From Sphingomonas taxi (GTDB lineage Bacteria; Pseudomonadota; Alphaproteobacteria; Sphingomonadales; Sphingomonadaceae): DNA of 64,000 bases. The stretch lies in assembly GCA_003240625.1 (NCBI GenBank), contig QFMX01000010.1, positions 62,001-126,000 on the forward strand. Reading direction: 5' to 3'. Shown piece after piece: positions 57,662 through 64,000 of this stretch. The translations under genes were made by a program, and so were the position numbers. Under the pieces are notes generated by a model, which saw only the letters and a program-made list of their open reading frames with translations, did not search any database and was not told where the DNA came from. How positions within the stretch are numbered: the stretch's first letter is position 1; the number at the start of each line of letters is the position of its first letter.

Positions 57662-59806
57662 ATGATGCACCAACGCCTGCCGTTCCTGGCCCTGCTGGCC
57701 CTTTCCACGACCGCGCTCGCGCAGACGCCCGCTCCGATCCCGGCGCAAACTTCAGTCAACACTCCCCCGGCTGACCCCAACGCCTATCTGGAAGACATTC
57801 ACGGCGCGCGTGCGCTCGATACGGTCAAGCGGTGGAATACGCTGTCGCTCGCCGCGCTCGAGGCGAAGCCGGGTTACGCGCGGTATCGCCAGCGCGCGCT
57901 GGACCTGTTGCAGGCCGACCGCCAGATCGCCAATCCCGACCAGGTCATCGGCGATCAGGTGCTGAACCTGTGGCAGGACAAGACGAACGTGCGCGGCCTG
58001 TGGCGGGTCGCGTCGCTGGCTTCGTTCAGCAGCGGCAAGCCGGTGTGGCGGACGCTGATCGACGTCGATGCGCTCGGCAAGGCGGAGGGCAAGAGCTGGG
58101 TGTGGAAGGGCGCGACCTGTCGCTCGCCGTCCTATGATCGCTGCATGGTGGCGCTGTCGAACGGCGGCGGCGATGCGGTCGAGGAGCGGGAGTTCGATAT
58201 TCCGTCGGGCAAGTTCGTCGCGGATGGCTTCGTCGTGCCGATCTTCAAGACGCGGTTGAACTGGGCTGGGCCGGACGCGCTGTACGTCGCGACCGATTTC
58301 GGCGCCGACAGCCTGACCAAATCGGGCTATCCGCGCGTCGCCAAGCTGTGGCGCCGCGGTACGCCACTGACTGCCGCGACCGAGATCGCCAGCGCGACGC
58401 AGGATGACGTCGGGATCAACGTCAGCGTATTTCCGGATGGCGAGCAGCGCTACCCGCTGGTCGTCCGCGACACCGATTTCTTCCATTCGAAGCGGAGCCA
58501 TGTTGCGCAGGACGGTCGGCTCGTGCCGTCGCCGCTGCCCGACGACGCGGTGATCAACACTGTGCTGGACGGCCGGCTGATCGCGACGCTGGCGTCCGAC
58601 TGGCGTGGTGTGCCGGCGGGGGCGGTGGTCGCCTACAGCATCGCCGACGTGTTGGCCGGCCGCGCGCCGACGATTGAGCGGGTGCTGGTGCCGACCGCGA
58701 CGCAGGCCGTCGAGCAGGTCGATTCGAGCAAGTCGGTGCTGTGGGTGAAGATGCTCGACGACGTGTCGGGGCGGCTCGTGTCGCTGACGCGCGGTGCGGA
58801 TGGTCGCTGGACGCAGGCGACCGCGGCGTTACCCGCAGCGTCGACGATCCACCTCGATGCGACCGCGGGGAAGGATGACCTCGCCTTCGCGACCGTCGAG
58901 AGCTTCCTGAGCCCGCCGGCGCTCTACGCGATCCGCCCGGCCACGAAGCCGGTCGCGGTCGATACGCTGCCGGCGCGGTTCGATGCCTCCAGAATGCAGG
59001 TCGAACAGCGGTTCGCGACGTCGAAGGACGGGACCAAGATCCCGTATTTCCTCGTGCGGAAAAAGGGCACGAGCGGGCCCGTGCCGGCGCTGGTCCACGC
59101 CTATGGCGGGTTCCGTAACGCGCAGACGCCGACCTACCTCGTCGACCAGCCCTATCGCTCGGGCCCGGCCGGTCTGTTCTGGGTCGAGGAGGGCAATGCG
59201 TTCGTGCTCGCCAATATCCGTGGCGGCGGCGAATACGGGCCGCGCTGGCACCAGATGCCGCTGCGCGAGAACCGACAAAAGGCGTATGACGATCTTCACG
59301 CGGTCGGCGACGATCTGGTCCGCACCGGCGTCAGCGCGAAACGGAAGATCGCGGTGTCGGGGCGGTCGAACGGCGGTCTGCTGGTCGGCGTCGCGATGGA
59401 GCAGCGGCCTGATCTGTACGGCGCGATCGTGATGGGATCGCCGTTGCTCGACATGCAGCGTTACTCGCATCTGTCGGCAGGCGCGTCGTGGATCGGTGAA
59501 TATGGCGATCCCGACAAGCCGGCGGACTGGGCGTTCATCTCGAAATATTCGCCGTACCAGAATCTGAAGCGCGGCGTGAAATACCCGGTGCCGTTCATCT
59601 ACACCTCGACCGAAGACGACCGCGTCCACCCCGGCCATGCTCGCAAATTCGCCGCGCGGCTCGAGGAATATGGCGACCCGTTCTTCTACTATGAGAACCC
59701 CGAAGGCGGCCACGCGGCGGGCGCCGACAAGATCGAGGACGCAAAGCGCGCGGCGCTCGTCACCGTCTATCTCAACACCCAACTCGGCACCGCTCCACAG
59801 CGCTGA
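57662..59806 (+). CDS. Prolyl oligopeptidase family serine peptidase (S9A)
   Basis: 714 residues with signal peptide (MMHQRLPFLALLALSTTALAQ). The N-terminal beta-propeller domain (~residues 90-440) controls substrate access; the catalytic alpha/beta hydrolase domain follows: GSGPVPALVHAYGGFRNAQTP, VLANIRGGGEYGPRWHQMPLRENRQKAYDDL, catalytic S569 in AVSGRSNGGLLVG, D653 in TEDDRVHPGHA, and H684 in GGHAAGA. Length and layout match periplasmic prolyl endopeptidases common in this group. It cuts short proline-containing peptides. Start at ATG 57662; the next codon is also ATG. A DUF885 gene follows 17 nt downstream, probably the same operon. Confidence 0.92.
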   Translation: MMHQRLPFLALLALSTTALAQTPAPIPAQTSVNTPPADPNAYLEDIHGARALDTVKRWNTLSLAALEAKPGYARYRQRALDLLQADRQIANPDQVIGDQVLNLWQDKTNVRGLWRVASLASFSSGKPVWRTLIDVDALGKAEGKSWVWKGATCRSPSYDRCMVALSNGGGDAVEEREFDIPSGKFVADGFVVPIFKTRLNWAGPDALYVATDFGADSLTKSGYPRVAKLWRRGTPLTAATEIASATQDDVGINVSVFPDGEQRYPLVVRDTDFFHSKRSHVAQDGRLVPSPLPDDAVINTVLDGRLIATLASDWRGVPAGAVVAYSIADVLAGRAPTIERVLVPTATQAVEQVDSSKSVLWVKMLDDVSGRLVSLTRGADGRWTQATAALPAASTIHLDATAGKDDLAFATVESFLSPPALYAIRPATKPVAVDTLPARFDASRMQVEQRFATSKDGTKIPYFLVRKKGTSGPVPALVHAYGGFRNAQTPTYLVDQPYRSGPAGLFWVEEGNAFVLANIRGGGEYGPRWHQMPLRENRQKAYDDLHAVGDDLVRTGVSAKRKIAVSGRSNGGLLVGVAMEQRPDLYGAIVMGSPLLDMQRYSHLSAGASWIGEYGDPDKPADWAFISKYSPYQNLKRGVKYPVPFIYTSTEDDRVHPGHARKFAARLEEYGDPFFYYENPEGGHAAGADKIEDAKRAALVTVYLNTQLGTAPQR

Positions 59807-59823
59807 TCGTCAGGAATTAGACC

Positions 59824-61599
59824 ATGCGTAATTTCCGTCTGCTACTCGGCGCCGCGATCCTGTCGCTGCCCGTTTCCTCGATCCCGACCTCGGCCGTACA
59901 CGCGGCGGAGAACGCAACGTTCGCGTCGCTGTCGAAGCGCTATGTCGATGGCTTGGCGAGGCTGAACCCCTCGTCGGCGACCGGTCTTGGCGATCATCGG
60001 TTCGACGCGCAGGTCACCGATATGTCGGCGGCCGGGCGTGCCAAGCGCGAGGCGTTCTCGAAGGCGATGCTGGCGGATCTCCAGCGGATCGACCGGAAAG
60101 CCCTGTCGCGCGAAGAGCAGGTCGATGCGGCGTTGCTCGACAATGCGCTGCGTTACGATATCTGGGATGCGGAGACGCTGCGCGGCTGGGCGTGGGATCC
60201 GCAGGTCTATAACGACATCGCCGGCGGCTCGCTGTACTCGCTCGCCGCGCGCGATTTCGCGCCGTGGCCACAGCGCCTGAACGCGGCGACCGCGCGGATG
60301 GAGGCGCTGCCGGCGTTGCTGGCGCAGGCGCGCGCCAACATCGTGGTCGCGCGCGTGCCCTCGATCTACGCGACGACCGTGGCGAAGCAGAACAGCGGCA
60401 TCGTCGACATCGCCGAGAGCATGCTGGCACCACACAAGACGGAGCTGTCGGCGGCGGACGCCACGCGCTTCGACGCGGCCCTAGTGAAGCTGAAGGCAGC
60501 GGTGGCCGAGCATCAGGTCTGGCTCGACAAGACGCTGGTGCCGGGCGCGAAGGGTGATTTCCGGCTCGGCGCGGCGCTGTACGACACCAAGCTCAAGTTC
60601 GCGCTGCAATCGGATCTAACCCGCGCCGAGATCAAGCGTCGCGCACAGGCCGCGATCGTCGATACGCGCGCGCAGATGTACGCCATCGCGCGGCAGATAT
60701 TTGGCGCCAAGCCCGGCGCGCTGCTGCTCCCCGACAAGCCCTCCGACGCGCAGCAACAGGCCGCGATCCAGGCCGCGCTCGAACTCACCTACGCCAAGCG
60801 TCCGGCACGCGACGGCATGATCGACGCCTCGACCAAGGCGTTGGCGCAGGCGACCGCGTTCGTCCGCGAAAAGGGGCTAGTCGGGATGCCCGACGGTCCG
60901 GTGAAGATCATCACGATGCCCAAGTTCCAGCAGGGTGTCGCGGTCGCCTATTGTGACTCACCGGGTCCGCTGGAGAAAAACCTCGGCACGTTCTTCGCCG
61001 TGTCGCCGATCCCCGACGACTGGACGGAGGCGCAGGCGACGTCGTTCCTCAGCGAATATAACGACTACATGATCCACGATCTGGCGGTGCATGAGGCGAT
61101 GCCGGGGCATTTTCTCCAGCTCGCGCACGCCAATGCGACGCAGTCGACGCTGCGCGCGGTGCTCGGCTCCGGGCCGTTCATCGAGGGCTGGGCGGTGTAT
61201 GCCGAGGGGATGATGGCGGACGAGGGCTATCTGAACGGCGATCCGCTCTTCAAGCTGACCGTGCTCAAGATGCGGTTGCGCTCGATCTCCAACTCGCTGC
61301 TCGATATCGGTATCCACACCGAGGGCATGACGCGCGATCAGGCGATGCAGCTGATGACGCACACCGCGTTCCAGCAGGAGCGCGAGGCGGCGGGGAAATG
61401 GGTCCGCGCGTCGCTCGGCTCGACTCAGTTGCTGAGCTATTTCACGGGCTATTCGGAGCACATGGCTCTGCGGGACGAGGCGAAGAAGCGTGAGGGCGCG
61501 AAGTTCGACCTGAAGCGCTACAACGACGCGCTGCTCGCGCATGGTTCGCCGCCGGTCCGCTACGTTCGCGAACTGCTTTTCGACCTGCCAATCGGGTAA
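59824..61599 (+). CDS. DUF885 family secreted metallopeptidase-like protein
   Basis: 591 residues. Signal peptide MRNFRLLLGAAILSLPVSSIPTSAVHAA. LSKRYVDGLARLNPSSATGLGDHRFDAQVTDMS at the start and the HEAMPGH motif (H423 to H429; HExxxGH zinc-like), then GPFIEGWAVYAEGMMADEGYL and a GSTQLLSYFTG block mark the DUF885 family, related to M32-type peptidases. In sphingomonads several copies are found. It probably acts in the periplasm on peptides. Together with the upstream prolyl oligopeptidase and the downstream M28 enzyme it fits a peptide-scavenging lifestyle. Confidence 0.88.
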   Translation: MRNFRLLLGAAILSLPVSSIPTSAVHAAENATFASLSKRYVDGLARLNPSSATGLGDHRFDAQVTDMSAAGRAKREAFSKAMLADLQRIDRKALSREEQVDAALLDNALRYDIWDAETLRGWAWDPQVYNDIAGGSLYSLAARDFAPWPQRLNAATARMEALPALLAQARANIVVARVPSIYATTVAKQNSGIVDIAESMLAPHKTELSAADATRFDAALVKLKAAVAEHQVWLDKTLVPGAKGDFRLGAALYDTKLKFALQSDLTRAEIKRRAQAAIVDTRAQMYAIARQIFGAKPGALLLPDKPSDAQQQAAIQAALELTYAKRPARDGMIDASTKALAQATAFVREKGLVGMPDGPVKIITMPKFQQGVAVAYCDSPGPLEKNLGTFFAVSPIPDDWTEAQATSFLSEYNDYMIHDLAVHEAMPGHFLQLAHANATQSTLRAVLGSGPFIEGWAVYAEGMMADEGYLNGDPLFKLTVLKMRLRSISNSLLDIGIHTEGMTRDQAMQLMTHTAFQQEREAAGKWVRASLGSTQLLSYFTGYSEHMALRDEAKKREGAKFDLKRYNDALLAHGSPPVRYVRELLFDLPIG

Positions 61600-61713
61600 G
61601 TGCCGGTCGCTTGACCCGATCTGCGAATGCTGTGACCCTGCTCCGATAAAAAGAAGCCATCGGAGGGGTATCATGGCCGCAGGATTTCGTGGGCGCCGTA
61701 AAGGGTTGCGGCG

Positions 61714-62859
61714 TTGACCGGCCCGCTCGCCGGCATCCGGATCGTCGAGCTTGCCGGGATCGGGCCCGCGCCGTTCGCCTGCATGATGCTCGCCGATCAC
61801 GGGGCCGAGGTCATCCGGATCGAACGGCCGGGCGCGAAAAAGGGCGGGCCGGGCGGCGATCCTGCCAAGGATATCCTGCTGCGATCGCGCAAGACGATCG
61901 CGGTCGATCTGAAGTCCGCCGAGGGAATCGGTGTCGTCCGCGATCTGGTCGCGTCGGCGGATGGCTTCGTCGAGGGGTTTCGGCCGGGCGTGACCGAACG
62001 ACTGGGGCTCGGGCCGGACGTGCTGATCGAGACCACCCCGCGGCTCGTCTATGGTCGTATGACAGGCTGGGGGCAGGACGGACCGTACGCGCAGGCGGCG
62101 GGCCACGACATCAATTATATCGCGCTGGCCGGCGCTCTGCACGCGTTCGGGCGTGCGGGTGAGAAGCCGACGCCGCCGATCAACATGGTCGGCGATTTCG
62201 GCGGCGGTGCGATGATGCTCGCGTTCGGTATGGTCAGCGCCCTGCTTCATGCGCGGACGACCGGGCAGGGGCAAGTGATAGACTGCGCGATGACCGATGG
62301 CGCCGCGCTGCTGATGAGCATGATCTGGAGCTTCCACGGACAAGGCCTGTGGCGCGACGCGCGGGGCGTGAACCTGCTCGATAGCGGCGCGCATTTCTAC
62401 GACACCTATGCCTGTGCCGACGGAAAATACGTGTCGATCGGTGCGATCGAGCCGCAATTCTACGCCGTGTTGCGCGAGAAAGCGGGGCTGGCGGCGGATG
62501 CGGAGTTCGACCGGCAGATGGATTCGCGGTGCTGGCCAGCGTTGAAAGACAGGCTGGCGGCGGTATTCGCCCGCCGGACTCGCGACGAATGGTGCGCGAT
62601 TCTCGAACACACCGACGCGTGTTTCGCGCCGGTGCTGTCGCTAGCCGAAGCGCCCGCGCATCCGCACAATCTCGCGCGCGGGACGTTCACGGAGGCGGGA
62701 GGCGTCGTCCAGCCGATGCCCGCGCCGCGCTATTCCGCCACGCCGACCGTCGCGCCACGCATGGCCGAAGGGTATACCGATACGGATGCATTGCTCGACG
62801 GGCTTGGCTACGCCGCGGACACGATTACCGCGCTCAAGGCCGGCGGAATCGTCGCGTGA
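61714..62859 (+). CDS. CaiB/BaiF family CoA-transferase (alpha-methylacyl-CoA racemase-like)
   Basis: 381 residues, class III CoA-transferase fold. GIRIVELAGIGPAPFACMMLADHGAEVIRIERPG at the N terminus, LRSRKTIAVDLKSAEG, VEGFRPGVTERLGLG, ARTTGQGQVIDCAMTDGA and GAHFYDTYACADGKYVSIGAIE. The GHDINYIALAGALHAFGRAG piece (with conserved Asp) supports racemase (Amacr) rather than a transferase. Amacr moves the 2-methyl configuration of branched acyl-CoA for beta-oxidation. I use TTG (61714), since it gives the family N terminus MTGPLAGIRI; no ATG fits better. Preceded by a 114-nt gap, followed by a convergent tRNA. Confidence 0.9.
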   Translation: MTGPLAGIRIVELAGIGPAPFACMMLADHGAEVIRIERPGAKKGGPGGDPAKDILLRSRKTIAVDLKSAEGIGVVRDLVASADGFVEGFRPGVTERLGLGPDVLIETTPRLVYGRMTGWGQDGPYAQAAGHDINYIALAGALHAFGRAGEKPTPPINMVGDFGGGAMMLAFGMVSALLHARTTGQGQVIDCAMTDGAALLMSMIWSFHGQGLWRDARGVNLLDSGAHFYDTYACADGKYVSIGAIEPQFYAVLREKAGLAADAEFDRQMDSRCWPALKDRLAAVFARRTRDEWCAILEHTDACFAPVLSLAEAPAHPHNLARGTFTEAGGVVQPMPAPRYSATPTVAPRMAEGYTDTDALLDGLGYAADTITALKAGGIVA

Positions 62860-62872
62860 TAAGATGGGCGGT

Positions 62873-62948
62873 TGGTGGGCCCGGCAGGAATCGAACCCGC
62901 AACCTAGCCGTTATGAGCGGCCAGCTCTAACCGTTGAGCTACAGGCCC
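62873..62948 (-). tRNA. tRNA with anticodon CAT, probably tRNA-Ile2
   Basis: 76 nt minus strand with encoded CCA. Acceptor GGGCCTG/CGGGCCC, D-arm GCTCAACGGTTAGAGC, anticodon loop CTCATAA, T-arm TGCGGGTTCGATTCCTGC. Anticodon CAT could be Met or Ile; the GGGCCTGTAGCTCA body and the GG-rich acceptor match the Ile2 (lysidine-modified) isoacceptor, not the initiator or elongator Met. Confidence 0.85.
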
Positions 62949-63012
62949 CACCGGCGCCTGCGTTAGCGCAAGCGATCATCCGGCAAAAGGGCGCAAAGCA
63001 AAACGGCAAAGA

Positions 63013-63041
63013 AAAAGGGCGCTCCCGAAGGAGCGCCCTTT
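63013..63041 (-). terminator. Rho-independent terminator of the small lipoprotein gene
   Basis: Minus strand: GGGCGCTCC-TTCG-GGAGCGCCC followed by TTTTT. The stem is a perfect 9 bp capped by the very stable TTCG tetraloop. It lies about 40 nt beyond the lipoprotein stop codon. Confidence 0.93.
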
Positions 63042-63083
63042 CCGACACTAAATCCTATCGAGCGTAGAGACACCCGACAGATT

Positions 63084-63350
63084 TTAGTTCATGTTGTCGG
63101 TCTTCTCGTCGGCAGCGTCACGGACGTTGTCGGCAGCTGCGTTCATGTTGTCGGCAGCGTTCTCGAGCACGTCAGTAGCGGCTGCGTTCGAGGTGTTGTC
63201 CGCCATGGCGTCCATGTTGTCAGCCTGCATTTCCATGTTGTCAGCCAGCATGTCCGCGTTGTTCTCAACGGCGGCGGCTTCTGGCGACTTGCTGCAGGCT
63301 GCGACGGACATCAGGCCGGCGGCAGCAGCGATCAGAACGATCTTCTTCAT
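63084..63350 (-). CDS. Small Asn/Asp/Met-rich repeat lipoprotein
   Basis: 88 residues. MKKIVLIAAAAGLMSVAACSKS has a lipobox-type Cys (SVAAC) at ~19. The mature part is low complexity with the short motif ADNM repeated: AVENNADMLADNMEMQADNM..., AADNMNAAADNVRDAADEKTDNMN. It is acidic and helix-prone, like the heptad-repeat small lipoproteins of Gram-negatives. No function known. A strong terminator follows. The ATG at 63350 is preferred over an in-frame ATG six codons upstream, since it precedes a normal signal peptide. Confidence 0.8.
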   Translation of the reverse strand: MKKIVLIAAAAGLMSVAACSKSPEAAAVENNADMLADNMEMQADNMDAMADNTSNAAATDVLENAADNMNAAADNVRDAADEKTDNMN

Positions 63351-63504
63351 TCGAATGCTCCCAAGCATAGTTTCACTCGCGGCCGACCCGATTGCCGTCG
63401 CGAAGTCACGTCAAATAGCGGACCCCGGCGGCCGGTCAATCCGCTAAATTCATCTGTCCGCAAGGTTTGCGGCAGAACGATGACGTTTCGGTTGCTGCGA
63501 CTGG

Positions 63505-64000
63505 TCACTTTTCGGGCACGATCGAACCGATTTCCTCGGGCGCGTTGGCGACCGTCGCGATCATCGCCGTCCATGCCGCGACGTTCTGACGAAGCTGTTC
63601 GGGATCGATCCGTTCGAGCGTATCCTCGGGCGTGTGGTGATAGTCGAAGTAGCGCAGCCCCGACTGGTTGAGGTCGATTCCGGCCACCCCGGTGGCGATC
63701 GTCGGGCCGACGTCGGTGCCGCCGTGCGGCGCATCGGCACCGCGGATGATCCCCAGCGGTGCAAGGGCGACCGCCAGGCGGTCCATGATGGGCTTGGCGG
63801 CGGCGGGCAGACTGCTTTCGAACCGCCAGACGCGGTCGGCGCCGAAATCCGATTCGGCGGCGGTGGCGTGGCGCTCGCCGGCATGCGCCTTGGCATAGGC
63901 AGTTCCGCCGAACCCGCCGCTCTCCTCGTCACCGAACCAGACGACGCGGATCGTCCGGCGCGGGCGCTGGCCGCTGTCCATGACGATCTTGGCGGCAGCC
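63505..64000 (-). CDS. M28 family zinc peptidase, C-terminal fragment (5' end outside window)
   Basis: The frame is open to the window edge; 165 residues visible. RTIRVVWFGDEESGGFGGTAYA holds the Glu-Glu catalytic/metal motif of aminopeptidase Y-like enzymes (M28), then GGTDVGPTIATGVAGIDLNQSG and YHHTPEDTLERIDPE with the conserved His zinc ligand (YxxHTxxDT). Periplasmic aminopeptidases of this kind often lie near S9 and DUF885 peptidases, as here. The signal peptide and first metal ligands are off the window. Confidence 0.88.
   Translation of the reverse strand, partial: AAAKIVMDSGQRPRRTIRVVWFGDEESGGFGGTAYAKAHAGERHATAAESDFGADRVWRFESSLPAAAKPIMDRLAVALAPLGIIRGADAPHGGTDVGPTIATGVAGIDLNQSGLRYFDYHHTPEDTLERIDPEQLRQNVAAWTAMIATVANAPEEIGSIVPEK

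Noticed and set aside
1..64000. Insertion sequence, prophage or integrated plasmid
   Set aside because: No transposase, integrase, recombinase or phage structural gene motif was seen, and the three tRNA genes I inspected for flanking direct repeats show none.

Overview
The window is high-GC chromosomal DNA of a sphingomonad-type alphaproteobacterium (Sphingomonas or a close relative; my inference). Pointers are the N-terminally extended ribosomal protein S9, the MerC-domain/Zur pair, a UrcA-family protein, two large TonB-dependent receptors that begin with the TIVVTGSR/SIVVTGSR type plug, abundant secreted peptidases, and several families of GC-rich palindromic repeats between genes. I see no transposase, integrase, phage gene or CRISPR array. 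Gene order looks mostly like stable core chromosome with two accessory-looking blocks.

Layout. 1-5 kb: end of a sensor kinase, a WalW-like polysaccharide deacetylase, rplM-rpsI, heme A synthase, MerC-domain protein and Zur. 5-14 kb: dxs with a tiny overlapping membrane-protein gene, tlyA, tspO, ubiK, a YbjN-domain gene, proC, ilvE, a MarR regulator, tRNA-Gln and tRNA-Gly. 14-24 kb: an L-fucose catabolic block (IclR regulator, FMN lactate dehydrogenase, FucP-type permease, two short-chain dehydrogenases, L-fuconate dehydratase, a fumarylacetoacetate-hydrolase-family enzyme, a mutarotase), followed by a Tat-exported glycosylasparaginase-like enzyme and a TonB receptor. 27-32 kb: UvrD/PcrA helicase, a secreted retropepsin-like protein with PDZ, a broken GFA-family gene, a UrcA protein. 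32-41 kb: Pit phosphate transporter and a block of glycosyltransferases around a sucrose-phosphate-synthase-like fusion, with a sulfotransferase-like gene. 41-46 kb: second TonB receptor, OmpR-type regulator, L-fuconolactonase-like amidohydrolase. 46-52 kb: envelope genes (SleB-like hydrolase, RlpA, DUF2254, ClC channel, L,D-transpeptidase). 52-64 kb: tRNA-Asn, nadK-moaA, an EAL protein, DUF4440, DUF2891, a prolyl oligopeptidase, a DUF885 metallopeptidase, a CoA-transferase, tRNA-Ile2, an Asn-Met-rich lipoprotein and the end of an M28 peptidase.

How the genes work together. The fucose block encodes the non-phosphorylated route: mutarotation, oxidation of L-fucose to the lactone, hydrolysis (the lactonase sits 23 kb away), dehydration, oxidation, and cleavage to pyruvate plus L-lactate, which the adjacent lactate dehydrogenase can feed into pyruvate. 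The dehydratase gene, however, carries an internal deletion of about 85 nt with a frameshift that removes the third metal ligand, so the pathway as encoded here looks interrupted. A second broken gene (GFA family) has a UGA exactly where a zinc-binding cysteine is expected. These two lesions, the glycosyltransferase/sucrose-phosphate-synthase block, and the palindromic repeat families are the points most worth following up. No clear candidate for a wholly new system was found.
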